Shown one piece after another: positions 42,196 through 51,312 of a stretch of 64,000 nucleotides of DNA (the stretch's first letter is position 1; each line of letters begins with the position of its first letter). The stretch spans positions 124,001 to 188,000 of the forward strand of contig CBDDKF010000027.1 of assembly GCA_965230015.1 (NCBI GenBank), in the 5' to 3' direction. The position numbers were made by a program, and so were the translations under genes. The notes under the pieces were generated by a model. It worked only from the letters and a program-made list of their open reading frames with translations, was not told where the DNA came from and ran no database searches. Origin of the DNA: JABSQH01 sp965230015 (GTDB taxonomy: Bacteria > Actinomycetota > Acidimicrobiia > Acidimicrobiales > Ilumatobacteraceae).

Positions 42196-44676
42196 ATGCT
42201 CGACCCCGACATCAGCACACGCAACGCCCTCGCCCACCTGCACGTCGACGACTCGGGCCACGGCAACGACCCGCTCGCCCTCGACCGCCGTCGCTTCTTG
42301 CAGATGGTCGGCATGGGCATGGGCGCCGGACTCGTGGCGGGTCCCGGCACGAGCCTGCTCGACGCGGCGCTCGGCCACGATGCATCGGCATGGGCCGCCG
42401 GACCGGTGGCCGACAACGAGGGCATTCTCGTCGTGTTCGGCATGTACGGCGGCAACGACGGGCTGAACACGGTGGTGCCGGTGACCGACGGCAACTACTA
42501 CGACCAGCACGGCGCGCTCGCCCTCAGCGAGAACGAGGTCCTGCCGCTCGACGACCGCACGGGTCTCCATCCCGAGCTCACCGAGGTGAAGCGATTCTGG
42601 GATGCCGGGCAGGCGGCGATCGTCGAGGGCATCGGCTACCCCGACCCCGACCTCAGCCACTTCAACTCGATGGCCATCTGGATGTCGGCCATCCGCAATG
42701 GGATCCCCACCACCGGCTGGCTCGGACGCTGGCTCGACGGCTATCTCGGGTCGACGGGCAACCTGTACGCCGGCGCGGCGATCGGTCATTCGCTCCCGCT
42801 GCACTTCATCGGCAACCAGCACCGGGGGACGTCGATCCCCGCTGGCCGCCCGAGTTTCGGCGCGGGCGACGACGATCGCAGTCAACGGATCTACCAGACG
42901 CTGCGCGGCATCTGCGCCGATGGCAGCGGCTGGCAGCGAGCGGTCGGCCAGGCGCACATCGACCAGCTCGATCTCGCCGCACGACTGCAGCCGATCATCC
43001 CTGAAGAGCTGCCGGAGGAGCGGCTGGCGGCCGAGGCCGAGGTGATGGCCCGGCTGATCAACGCCAACCTCGGCTTCCGGGTGCTCAGCGTGGGATGGGG
43101 CGACTTCGACAGTCATGCCGGACAGCCCTCGCAGCATCCGGTGCGAATGCTCGAATTCAACGACGCCCTGCGGCGGTTCTTCGAGGTGCTCGACGACCGG
43201 TGGGCCGGGCAGGTCACGATCATGTCGTTCTCGGAGTTCGGGCGCACGAGCTGGAGCAACGACGGTCTCGGTTCCGACCATGGCACCGCAGCCCCGCACA
43301 TGGTGCTCGGCGCCCGGGTGAAGGGTGGCTTCTACGGTCAGCGTCCGTCGCTCGCCGGTCTTCGCCGCTGGGACCGCATGGAACACCACGTCGACTTCCG
43401 TGACTACTACGGCAGCATCATCGACGGTTGGCTCGGCGGTGGGGGCTCCGACGTCGTCGGCAAGCCGGTGGACGACCTCGAGCTGTTCCGCGCCGCGCCG
43501 GCCCCCGGCGGCACGTTGCCCCCGCCTGTGGCCGGTGGTGGCGGAGCCGGCGGCGGGGGTGCCGTCGGCGACTTCGTGTCGATTCCGCCGGCCCGTATCT
43601 GCGACACGCGTGAGGGCCACGGCACCCGACGCGGTCCGTTGGGCAAGAAGGGCACGATCTCGGTCAAGGCCGCCGGTGTCGGCGGTGTCCCCGGCTCGGG
43701 TGTGCTGGCGGTGGCGCTCAACGTGACGTCGGTGAACGCCACGAGCAACACGAACTTCCGGGTGTATCCGAGCGGGTCGGGAGTGCCCGACGCGTCGAGC
43801 CTCAACCCGCGCCCCGGAAGGGCAGTGCCCAACATGGTCATCGTCGGCGTCGGCAAGAACGGCAGTGTCGACGTGTACAACCACGCGGGCAGCGCCGACT
43901 GCGTGATCGACGTCGTCGGCTACATCGGGTCGGCAGCGGCAACCAAGTTCTCCGGGCTGACGCCGCACCGCGTGCTCGACACCCGCAACGGCACGGGCGC
44001 AGCCAGGCGTCGCGTGCGTGGCGGCCAAACCATCGATGTGCCGGTCGCGGGTATCGGCGGCGTGCCCGACAAAGGCGCCGACCTCGTCGTGCTGAACATC
44101 ACGTCGGTGGCCCCCACGGCTCGGGGCTACGTCACGGCATGGGCCACCGGCTCGACGCGACCCGAGATCTCCAACCTGAACTACAGCCCGGGGATGAACA
44201 TCCCCAACCTGGTGATGTGTCGAGTCGGCGAGGGCGGCAAGTTCAGTCTGTTCGCCAACTCGGGTGATCTCGATCTGGTGGCCGATGTGGTCGGCTACTT
44301 CTCGTCGAAGGGTGCACGCCATGTCGCTGTGAGCCCGACCCGGGTACTCGACGTGCGCGAGGGGCTCGGGGCGCGCAAGGGGCGGGTGGGTCCGAAGGAA
44401 GAAATCGAGCTGGCAGTGGGCGGGCGCGGAGGCGTGCCGACCAACGCCCGAGCGGCAATCCTCAACGTCACCGCCGCCGGAGCGACCGCGAACACGTTCG
44501 TCACCGCGTATCCGCAGGGCGCCGACCGCCCGGAGGCGTCGAGCGTGAACGTTGCTGCCGGCCAGACCGCAGCCAATCTCGTGGTTGCCAAACTCGGATC
44601 GGGCGGGCGAGTTCGGTTGTACAACCATTCCGGCGCCATCGACCTGATCGCCGACGTCACCGGCTACTTCGTGTAG
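42196..44676 (+). CDS. DUF1501 protein fused to three secreted beta-rich repeats
   Basis: 826 residues. A twin-arginine signal (Arg31-Arg33 in RRRFLQMVGMGMGAG) precedes a DUF1501 domain (GILVVFGMYGGNDGLNTVVP; HFNSMAIWMSA; VMSFSEFGRTSW-like) to about 440. After a Gly/Pro-rich linker come three tandem modules of roughly 115-125 residues beginning near 459, 585 and 708. Each has a DTR-xGxG or DVREGLG start, GVGGVP, LNVTS/TA, PNMV/NLV and DVVGYI/F end. Such modules occur in acidimicrobial secreted proteins. I infer an exported surface protein with adhesion-like repeats, paired with the DUF1800 protein. Confidence 0.85.
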   Translation: MLDPDISTRNALAHLHVDDSGHGNDPLALDRRRFLQMVGMGMGAGLVAGPGTSLLDAALGHDASAWAAGPVADNEGILVVFGMYGGNDGLNTVVPVTDGNYYDQHGALALSENEVLPLDDRTGLHPELTEVKRFWDAGQAAIVEGIGYPDPDLSHFNSMAIWMSAIRNGIPTTGWLGRWLDGYLGSTGNLYAGAAIGHSLPLHFIGNQHRGTSIPAGRPSFGAGDDDRSQRIYQTLRGICADGSGWQRAVGQAHIDQLDLAARLQPIIPEELPEERLAAEAEVMARLINANLGFRVLSVGWGDFDSHAGQPSQHPVRMLEFNDALRRFFEVLDDRWAGQVTIMSFSEFGRTSWSNDGLGSDHGTAAPHMVLGARVKGGFYGQRPSLAGLRRWDRMEHHVDFRDYYGSIIDGWLGGGGSDVVGKPVDDLELFRAAPAPGGTLPPPVAGGGGAGGGGAVGDFVSIPPARICDTREGHGTRRGPLGKKGTISVKAAGVGGVPGSGVLAVALNVTSVNATSNTNFRVYPSGSGVPDASSLNPRPGRAVPNMVIVGVGKNGSVDVYNHAGSADCVIDVVGYIGSAAATKFSGLTPHRVLDTRNGTGAARRRVRGGQTIDVPVAGIGGVPDKGADLVVLNITSVAPTARGYVTAWATGSTRPEISNLNYSPGMNIPNLVMCRVGEGGKFSLFANSGDLDLVADVVGYFSSKGARHVAVSPTRVLDVREGLGARKGRVGPKEEIELAVGGRGGVPTNARAAILNVTAAGATANTFVTAYPQGADRPEASSVNVAAGQTAANLVVAKLGSGGRVRLYNHSGAIDLIADVTGYFV

Positions 44677-44737
44677 CGCCAATCCGTCTCGCGACATTCG
44701 TCTGGCGGCACGGCCGGCCCGCCCTCCCGACGACCGG

Positions 44738-44743
44738 TAACGT
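44738..44743 (+). promoter_or_regulatory. Leaderless-type -10 (TAACGT)
   Basis: TAACGT ends 7 nt before GTG 44751 of the unknown gene upstream of prfA. Confidence 0.5.
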
Positions 44744-44750
44744 TCGCCGC

Positions 44751-45776
44751 GTGCCCCCCGAACGACCGCAGCTCGACGACGCAACGACCCGCCGTGGCCG
44801 CTTGCTCGATGCTCAGCTGCGCGGGTTGATCGCCGAGCACCTCGGTGCGCCTGTCGATGCGTCGAGTTCCCCGCTGCCGATCGGGGCGGGGCTCACCGGT
44901 GCCGCAGGCACCGACGCCTGGGTACTGGTCGACGCCGAAGGAGCCACTCGCCCGGCCCGTGCGCTCGGGCCAGCGTTGGCGTGGGCCAGGCGTCAGCAGG
45001 CCGCCCGACTCGACCTCATCGCCGCCGCGGACGGGGGTCTCCTCGCCCGTCGCGCCGGCCGGTTCGCGTGGCCCATCGATGTGTGGTTTCCCCAGGGGCG
45101 CGATCTCCTGCCGGTGGTCGACGAGCCGCTCCCGGCGCCCTCGACGGCGCGCCCCGATGCGGCGTTCGACGACGAGATCGTTGCCGCCGGCGCCGACCTC
45201 GTGGTCGAACACGGCATCGTCACCGGAGAAGTGCACGGCCTCGAAGTGTGCCGCGTCGTCGACGGCGCCGACGGCACCGCCCGCCTGGAGGTCGGTGTCG
45301 GCGCCCAGGACCGCGACGCGTTCGGACTGTTGCATGGCGACCAACCGCCGGCCGATGCGCTCGCCCAGGTCGTTGCCACGGTGGCCGCGCACCGCGTGCC
45401 CGACGCGCCGCAGCACCCGCTGAACCGTGTTGCTCGGGAGCGGCTCCTCCGTTGGCGACTGATCGAGAACCCTGCGACGGTCGGCCTGCGAGAACTCACA
45501 GCCGCGGAGCCCCCGGTCGCCCGCGGAGGGTTGAAAGAGGCGGAACCGTGCGTTGCGCTGGGCCGCGACCGTGACGGGAACGGTGTGTCGGTCGTGGTGT
45601 CGAGCGGCGTCGACCTCGACCTGGCCCCGTTCGTGGCCGATGTTCAGCTCGCCCACGATCAACCGGTGCTCGTCGTGCTCCCCGCCCGCGACCTGCTGCC
45701 GATCACCACGGAGCTGCTGACGCTGCTGCGTGAGCCCGTCGAGATACGAACGATCGGCGACCAGGGCGGGCGATAG
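44751..45776 (+). CDS. Uncharacterised soluble protein
   Basis: 341 residues, family not recognised. It is rich in Ala, Asp, Leu and Arg with no signal peptide, membrane helix or obvious catalytic motif. Recognisable local segments are LPIGAGLTGAAGTDAWVLVD, GRFAWPIDVWFPQGRD and VVVSSGVDLDLAPFVADVQLA. Coding is supported by strong third-position GC, a good leaderless start (GTG 44751) and its fit between DUF1501 and prfA. The TAG stop is the beginning of the prfA -10. Its place in the rpmE-prfA gap is lineage-specific. Confidence 0.7.
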   Translation: MPPERPQLDDATTRRGRLLDAQLRGLIAEHLGAPVDASSSPLPIGAGLTGAAGTDAWVLVDAEGATRPARALGPALAWARRQQAARLDLIAAADGGLLARRAGRFAWPIDVWFPQGRDLLPVVDEPLPAPSTARPDAAFDDEIVAAGADLVVEHGIVTGEVHGLEVCRVVDGADGTARLEVGVGAQDRDAFGLLHGDQPPADALAQVVATVAAHRVPDAPQHPLNRVARERLLRWRLIENPATVGLRELTAAEPPVARGGLKEAEPCVALGRDRDGNGVSVVVSSGVDLDLAPFVADVQLAHDQPVLVVLPARDLLPITTELLTLLREPVEIRTIGDQGGR

Positions 45777-45779
45777 CGT
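45774..45779 (+). promoter_or_regulatory. prfA -10 (TAGCGT) starting in the upstream stop codon
   Basis: The TAG stop of the unknown gene (45774-45776) forms the first half of TAGCGT, which ends 9 nt before ATG 45789 of prfA. Confidence 0.5.
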
Positions 45780-45788
45780 CGACCGTCC

Positions 45789-46880
45789 ATGCACGAGCAG
45801 CTGCGCGACGCCGACCTCGAGCGGCTGCGCCGCGTCGAGGAGGAGTACCTCACGCTCGAAGCACAGCTCGGCGACCCCGAGGTGCTCGCCGACCCGGCCC
45901 AACTGCGCACCCTGTCGAAGCGGTACAACGATCTCGGCCCGGTGATCGAAGCGTTCCGCCGGCGCACTGGGCTCAACGCCGATCTCGACGCCGCGCGCGA
46001 GCTCCTCGACGGCGCGTCCGGCGACGAGCGGACGATGCTGCTCGACGACATCGACGCCACGGCAGATGAGCTGGTCGCCCTCGACGAAGAGTTGCGCGAG
46101 CTGATGCTGCCGACCGATCCCAACGACGGACGCAACGTGATCGTCGAGATCCGCGGCGCCGAGGGTGGGGAAGAGGCCAACCTGTTCGCCCGCGACCTCG
46201 CCGAGATGTACCGGGCCTTCGCCGATCGCCACGGCTGGTCGACGACCACGTTGTCGGCATCGCTCAGCGACATGGGCGGCTACAACGACCTCACGATGGA
46301 GGTACGCGGCGACACCGCCTGGCGCAACCTCAAGTTCGAAGGTGGTCCGCACCGCGTGCAACGAGTGCCGGTCACCGAGAGCCAGGGGCGCGTGCACACC
46401 TCGTCGGCCACGGTCAGCGTGATGCCCGAGGCCGACGAGATCGATGTGACCATCGACGAACGCGACCTCGACATCGACGTGTATCGCGCCAGCGGGCCCG
46501 GCGGCCAGAGCGTGAACACCACCGACTCCGCCGTGCGGATCACGCACCGTCCGACGGGTCTGGTGGTGACCATGCAAGACGAGCGCTCGCAGCTGCAGAA
46601 CCGGGCGCGGGCGATGACTGTGCTGCGGTCGAGGTTGTACGAGCTGGCCGAAGACGAACGCAATGCGCAGCTCTCAGCCGACCGTCGCGCCCAGATCGGC
46701 GGTGGCGGACGCAGCGAGAAGATTCGCACCTACAACTTCAAAGAGAACCGCGTCACCGATCACCGCATCGGGTTCACGATCCACAGGCTGAGCGACGTCC
46801 TCGGCGGCGATCTGCAACCGGTTGTCGACGCGTTGGCGGCCGACGAGCGGGCGCGCTTGCTCGCCGGCGACGACGTGTGA
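45789..46880 (+). CDS. prfA: Peptide chain release factor 1
   Basis: 363 residues. The class I release factor GGQ motif is at about 237-239 (SGPGGQSVNTTDSAVRITHRPTG), and the RF1-type domain 3 follows (QDERSQLQNRARAMTVLRSRL). N-terminal helices LEAQLGDPEVLADPAQ open the protein. It recognises UAA and UAG and frees the nascent chain; PrmC, encoded next, methylates the GGQ glutamine. It is preceded by a leaderless promoter. Confidence 0.96.
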   Translation: MHEQLRDADLERLRRVEEEYLTLEAQLGDPEVLADPAQLRTLSKRYNDLGPVIEAFRRRTGLNADLDAARELLDGASGDERTMLLDDIDATADELVALDEELRELMLPTDPNDGRNVIVEIRGAEGGEEANLFARDLAEMYRAFADRHGWSTTTLSASLSDMGGYNDLTMEVRGDTAWRNLKFEGGPHRVQRVPVTESQGRVHTSSATVSVMPEADEIDVTIDERDLDIDVYRASGPGGQSVNTTDSAVRITHRPTGLVVTMQDERSQLQNRARAMTVLRSRLYELAEDERNAQLSADRRAQIGGGGRSEKIRTYNFKENRVTDHRIGFTIHRLSDVLGGDLQPVVDALAADERARLLAGDDV

Positions 46881-46890
46881 GTGCGCAGCG

Positions 46891-47742
46891 ATGACGGCGG
46901 CGTCGTGGCGCGTGGTGCTCGCCGACACCGCGGCGACGATCGGTGACGCGCAGCACGCCCGTTGGTTGTGCGAGGTCGCCAGCGGCGCCGACGATGCCGA
47001 CGACTTCGCTGCGTTACTCGACCACCCCCCGAGCGAGCGGATGATGGCCCATCTCGATGCGATGGTGGTGCGGGCGCACGCCGGAGAGCCCTTGCAGTAC
47101 GTGCTGGGGCGTTGGGGTTTCCGGCGACTCGACCTCGCCGTCGATCGGCGGGCGCTGATCCCTCGACCCGAGACCGAGCTCGTGGCCGAGGCAGCGATCG
47201 AGCTGGCGGCGCGCACGCCGACGCCACGCGCGGTGGCCGACTTGGGTACGGGCACCGGGGCGATCGGGCTGGCTGTGGCCGATGAGTTGCCAGTCGACGG
47301 CACGACCGTGTGGCTGACCGACGCCGACCCCGATGCGCTCGATCTGGCGCGCAGCAACCTCGCCGGGCTCGGGAGAGCCGGTCGCAACGTGCGCATCGCG
47401 CTTGGGTCGTGGTTCGACCCGTTGCCGCTCGATCTGCGGTTCGACGTGATCGTCGCCAACCCGCCCTACGTCGCCGACGACGAAGCGATCGAGCCCATCG
47501 TGCGCGAGTGGGAGCCCTCCTCCGCACTGTTCGCCGGCCCGGATGGGCTCGACGACATCCGCGCCATCGTCGACGGGGCACCCGCGCACCTTGCGGCGCG
47601 CGGGTGGCTCGTGCTCGAGATCGGTGCGGCGCAAGGTCCGGCCGTTGCGGCGCTCCTCACTGCCGCTGGCTTCGGCCACATCGAGATCCGCCCCGACCTC
47701 GCCGGCCGTGACCGGATCGCCATCGCCCGCAGGGTGGAGTGA
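46891..47742 (+). CDS. prmC: Release factor glutamine methyltransferase
   Basis: 283 residues. An N-terminal helical domain recognising release factors (GEPLQYVLGRWGFRRLDLAVDRRALIPRPETE) is followed by a SAM-binding Rossmann fold (VADLGTGTGAIGLAVA). The glutamine-binding NPPY lies near residue 190 in IVANPPYVADDE. It methylates the GGQ Gln of RF1/RF2. ATG 46891 lies 10 nt after the prfA stop. A sua5/tsaC gene, often next in actinobacteria, is not present here. Confidence 0.93.
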   Translation: MTAASWRVVLADTAATIGDAQHARWLCEVASGADDADDFAALLDHPPSERMMAHLDAMVVRAHAGEPLQYVLGRWGFRRLDLAVDRRALIPRPETELVAEAAIELAARTPTPRAVADLGTGTGAIGLAVADELPVDGTTVWLTDADPDALDLARSNLAGLGRAGRNVRIALGSWFDPLPLDLRFDVIVANPPYVADDEAIEPIVREWEPSSALFAGPDGLDDIRAIVDGAPAHLAARGWLVLEIGAAQGPAVAALLTAAGFGHIEIRPDLAGRDRIAIARRVE

Positions 47743-47745
47743 GGG

Positions 47746-49176
47746 TTACATCGAGCTGATCGAATAGTCGCCGGTGGTGAGATCGACGGTGGCGGTGAAC
47801 GTCGATGTGGGCGACGACCAGCGCACGGCGAGCTCGTGGTCGGCGCCGTCGAGCAGCTCGAACGTGCCGTCGAAGGCCGGTTCCGTCGCACGCCAGCGCA
47901 ACAGCTCGAGGAGGCGTTGTACCACCGGACGTTCGAGCGCCCGCGTGATCTCGTCGCTCGTGAAGCGGTGCCGATTGATGTCGCGGCCCACGCCGGTGCT
48001 CGCGAGCAACTCGACGTCGTTGCCTTCGGCGAGCAACCCCACGTAGTAAATCTGCGGTGTCCCGGGCAGCACGAGCTGGATGACGCGTGCCGCGAGATAG
48101 CGCTGCTCGTCACCGCCGAGCGCGTCGAAGAAGGTGCAATTCACCTGGTACAGGTCGAGGTTGCTCGCCGCTGCGCCGGTAGCCCGACGCGACTCACCGC
48201 GGGAGCGCTCGTGGATCTGTTCGACCAGCGCATCGATCCGTTCCGGCGCCAGGAGCCCAGGACGTGTCGGATTGCGCGGATCCACGCCGACGTCGATCAC
48301 GCCGATCCCGTCGTGCGTGTCGAGCACGGTGATCGTGTTCGTCGGACGGATGGCGATCCACCGTCGCAGGGCATCGCTGCACCCTGTGAACAGCGCATCG
48401 AGTACCAGTGGCGGCAGGGCGAAGTCGTACACCAGGTCGACCCGCTCGGCGATCGCCAGCTGATCGAGGTGATGACCATGGACCTCGACCAACACGTCGA
48501 TCGCACGTCGATGACACGCCTCGGCGACCCGTTCGATGAAGTCGAACGTGTCGGGGATCATGAAGCACGACGTTCCGGCCCGTTTGATCGCGTACCCAAC
48601 AGCGTCGAAGCGGATCTGGGTGACGCCAGCACTGTCGAGCGCGTCGATGATCGAGACGAGGTACTCCCAGCCAGCGGTCGATTCGACGTCGATGTCGATC
48701 TGCTCGGCACTGAACGTGGTCCAGAACGGCGCGGTGACACCGCCGGCGAGCGCGAATTCGGTGATCGGTGGCGTCGGTCGTGGTCGGTAGACCGGTGCGA
48801 GATCCTCCGCCGTCGGCACACGTCCGAATACTGCGACCGGGTCGAGGAACAGCGATCGGTGTGCGGAGTGCTCCCCGCGGGCGAGCACGTCGCGGAACAT
48901 TGCCGAGTGAGCGGAGACGTGGTTGACGATCAGGTCGGCCATCACGGTGTGCTCCGCGGATAGCTGCGCGATGTCGTCCCACGTGCCGATCCGCGGGTCG
49001 ACGCGAGAGTGGTCGATCGGGTCGAACCCAGCGTCGGCCCCATCGATCGGGTCGAAGAAGGGGAGGATGTGGACGCCACCGAACGCCGTGCGCAGCGGGC
49101 CATCGAGGAGCTCGCCCAAGGCGGCCAGGTTGGGCGCCAGCCGGTCGGGGTAGGTGATCAGTTGGGGAGGCGTCAT
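47746..49176 (-). CDS. Sucrose phosphorylase-type glycoside hydrolase (GH13_18)
   Basis: 476 residues, no signal peptide, (beta/alpha)8 alpha-amylase fold. The opening LITYPDRLAPNLAALGELL is typical of sucrose phosphorylases. The catalytic residues fall at Asp191 (IRFDAVGYAIK), Glu231 (LVEVHGH) and Asp289 (LDTHDGIGVIDV), one position from the Bifidobacterium enzyme's D192, E232 and D290. Such enzymes phosphorolyse sucrose or related glucosides (sucrose-6-phosphate, glucosylglycerol, glucosylglycerate) to glucose-1-phosphate; the acceptor half cannot be told. It converges on prmC with 3 nt between the stops. No dedicated transporter is adjacent. Confidence 0.85.
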   Translation of the reverse strand: MTPPQLITYPDRLAPNLAALGELLDGPLRTAFGGVHILPFFDPIDGADAGFDPIDHSRVDPRIGTWDDIAQLSAEHTVMADLIVNHVSAHSAMFRDVLARGEHSAHRSLFLDPVAVFGRVPTAEDLAPVYRPRPTPPITEFALAGGVTAPFWTTFSAEQIDIDVESTAGWEYLVSIIDALDSAGVTQIRFDAVGYAIKRAGTSCFMIPDTFDFIERVAEACHRRAIDVLVEVHGHHLDQLAIAERVDLVYDFALPPLVLDALFTGCSDALRRWIAIRPTNTITVLDTHDGIGVIDVGVDPRNPTRPGLLAPERIDALVEQIHERSRGESRRATGAAASNLDLYQVNCTFFDALGGDEQRYLAARVIQLVLPGTPQIYYVGLLAEGNDVELLASTGVGRDINRHRFTSDEITRALERPVVQRLLELLRWRATEPAFDGTFELLDGADHELAVRWSSPTSTFTATVDLTTGDYSISSM

Positions 49177-49200
49177 CGTGCTGGCGTCAGGGTTTCTTCG

Positions 49201-51300
49201 TCATGGTGTAGCTGGCGCCTCGTCGATGCCGAGTGCACGCCGCAGGAAGCTCAGCTGATGGAGCAACAGGTTCTCGGCGACGACCTCTTGGGGGGTCATG
49301 TGCGAGACCCCCACCAGCGGGAGCACCTCGTGCGGACGGCCAGCGGCAAGTAGCGCCGACGACAGTTGCAGGGTGTGCGCAGCGACCACGTTGTCGTCGG
49401 CCAACCCGTGAACGAGCAACAGCGGACGCTCCAAGCGGTCGGCCAACGGGAGCAGCGACGAGCTGTCGTACACCTCGGGCTGGGTGGTCGGGTCTCCGAG
49501 GTAGCGCTCGGTGTAGTGCGTGTCGTACAGCCGCCACTCGGTGACGGGCGCACCCGCGATGGCCGCATGGAACACATCGGGCCGGCGCAGCACCGCAAGC
49601 CCGGCGAGGTAACCGCCGAAGCTCCACCCGCGAATCGCCACGCGGCTCAGGTCGAGTTCGGGATGTCGCTCCGCGGCGCCGTGGAGGGCGTCGATCTGAT
49701 CCTCCAGCGGCGGCATCGCCAAATCGTCGAGCACGGCCCGCTCCCACTCGGATCCCCGGCCGGGGGTGCCGCGTCCGTCGGCGACGACAACGGCGAACCC
49801 CTGATCGGCGAACCATTGCGACGCAACGAACGCGTCGGCCGTCCGCTGCACACGCAGGGCGTGCGGCCCGCCGTACGGATCGAGCAAGACCGGGAGTGGC
49901 CCGCCGTCGTGATGGCGCGGGAGCAACACCGCAGTAGCCACCGCACGCGGCCCGCTGTTGAACATCGTCACCCGTGGTTCGATCGTCGGGGTCTCGGCGA
50001 GCGAGCGGATCGTGGTGGCGGTGCCTGCGCCGTGGGTGACCGTCACGACGGCGCCGGGTCGATCGAGGCTGGCCGAAGTGATCGCCGTGGTCGTGCCGCC
50101 CACCGCCACGTCGTGCACACCCTCCGACGTGGTGAGCGCCCGACATTCGCCGTCGGCATACATCCACACGTGCCGGGAGGTGGCGTCGTCGATCGGGTTG
50201 GCGATGAACACGATGCGCTCGTCGCTCACTGCCGACAGCGCCCGCACCTGGAGGTCGTCGGGGGTGACCGGCTCGCCGTCGAGCAGTAGCCGCCTGGCAC
50301 CGTCGCGGTCGGCGGCGACGAGCAGTCGGCCATCGGCGGTACGTCGCGGCGAGCCCGGCACGAGTTCGACCCATGCGTCGTCGCGGTCGTCGAAGGCGAT
50401 CGTTGTGGCGCCCGACGCGACGTCGACGTCGAGCACCGCTGCCCGCCGCTGGTCGCGCGACTGGACCTGGACGATCAACCCGTGGGCGCTCCAGTCGACG
50501 GCGGCGACGTAGGGCAATGCGTCGCGGTCCCACACGACCTCGATCGGTGCACGCGACTCGTCGACGGCGTGGAGCCACAACGTCGTCTCGGCGTTGGCGG
50601 TCCCGGCGGCGGGATAGGCCACGGTCGCAGGTGTGCGTTCGGGGTGCGCAGGGTCGGCGATCGTCCATCGATCGACTGCGGCGTCGTCGACACGCGCCGC
50701 GAGCAGTTGGGCGCCGTCGGGGCTCCACCAATAGCCACGGAACCGGTGGATCTCTTCGGCGGCGATGAAGTCGGCGCTGCCCCAGGTGACGGTGCCGCCG
50801 CCGGATGCGATCGCGCGCGAGGTTCCGTCGAGCTCGGCAACGCAGAGATCCGCACCACGTACGTAGGCCACGTGTTGGGCCTGGGGATCTGGGCGTGGGT
50901 CGACGACCGGGCCCGGGACGTCGAGCTCGCGTACCCCGCCGCTCAGCAGGCCGCCGACGAACAGCCGGCCGCCGAGCGCGGCGGCGACCACGCGTCCTGC
51001 CGCGTCGGTCGCGTAGCTCGTGATGCCGCCGGCACCTTCGCGCGTTCGTTCGCGGCGCGCCCGTTCGGCCTCCGGCAGCTGTTCGTCGCTGGGATCGACG
51101 AGCAGCACGCGTGGATCGGCGACGCAGCGCTCCTCGCCGGTGTCGGCGTCGAGCACCCACAGCGCCGTGACCGGATCGTCGCCGGCTGCGCTGCGCAGGA
51201 ACACGATTCGACGTCCGTCGGCGCTCGCCGTGATCGTGCGGGGTCGGCCGAGGGTGAACCGTTGAGTGCGGGCGTACTGCCGCGGAAACGAATCGCTCAC
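49201..51300 (-). CDS. S9-family (dipeptidyl peptidase IV/prolyl oligopeptidase-like) serine peptidase
   Basis: 699 residues. An N-terminal beta-propeller-like region of about 440 residues (DPP-IV N type: WTIADPAHPERTPATVAYPAAGTANAET) precedes an alpha/beta-hydrolase domain. The nucleophile Ser is in RGWSFGGYLAG near 556, the Asp in GLADDNV, and the His in VGVSHMT. It has no signal peptide and should cleave small peptides, often after Pro or Ala, in the cytoplasm. The start is GTG 51300, 6 nt from TAGCGT, whose TAG is the stop codon of the upstream nucleoside hydrolase. Confidence 0.9.
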   Translation of the reverse strand: MSDSFPRQYARTQRFTLGRPRTITASADGRRIVFLRSAAGDDPVTALWVLDADTGEERCVADPRVLLVDPSDEQLPEAERARRERTREGAGGITSYATDAAGRVVAAALGGRLFVGGLLSGGVRELDVPGPVVDPRPDPQAQHVAYVRGADLCVAELDGTSRAIASGGGTVTWGSADFIAAEEIHRFRGYWWSPDGAQLLAARVDDAAVDRWTIADPAHPERTPATVAYPAAGTANAETTLWLHAVDESRAPIEVVWDRDALPYVAAVDWSAHGLIVQVQSRDQRRAAVLDVDVASGATTIAFDDRDDAWVELVPGSPRRTADGRLLVAADRDGARRLLLDGEPVTPDDLQVRALSAVSDERIVFIANPIDDATSRHVWMYADGECRALTTSEGVHDVAVGGTTTAITSASLDRPGAVVTVTHGAGTATTIRSLAETPTIEPRVTMFNSGPRAVATAVLLPRHHDGGPLPVLLDPYGGPHALRVQRTADAFVASQWFADQGFAVVVADGRGTPGRGSEWERAVLDDLAMPPLEDQIDALHGAAERHPELDLSRVAIRGWSFGGYLAGLAVLRRPDVFHAAIAGAPVTEWRLYDTHYTERYLGDPTTQPEVYDSSSLLPLADRLERPLLLVHGLADDNVVAAHTLQLSSALLAAGRPHEVLPLVGVSHMTPQEVVAENLLLHQLSFLRRALGIDEAPATP

Positions 51301-51306
51301 AGCGCC

Positions 51307-51312
51307 ACGCTA
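51307..51312 (-). promoter_or_regulatory. S9 peptidase -10 (TAGCGT) starting in the upstream stop codon
   Basis: On the minus strand the TAG stop of the nucleoside hydrolase (51310-51312) begins TAGCGT, which ends 6 nt before GTG 51300. Confidence 0.5.

Noticed and set aside
44751..45776. Calling the unknown gene before prfA a tsaC/sua5 or thrB replacement because of its location
   Set aside because: No YrdC-like or GHMP-kinase motif is present; location alone is not enough.
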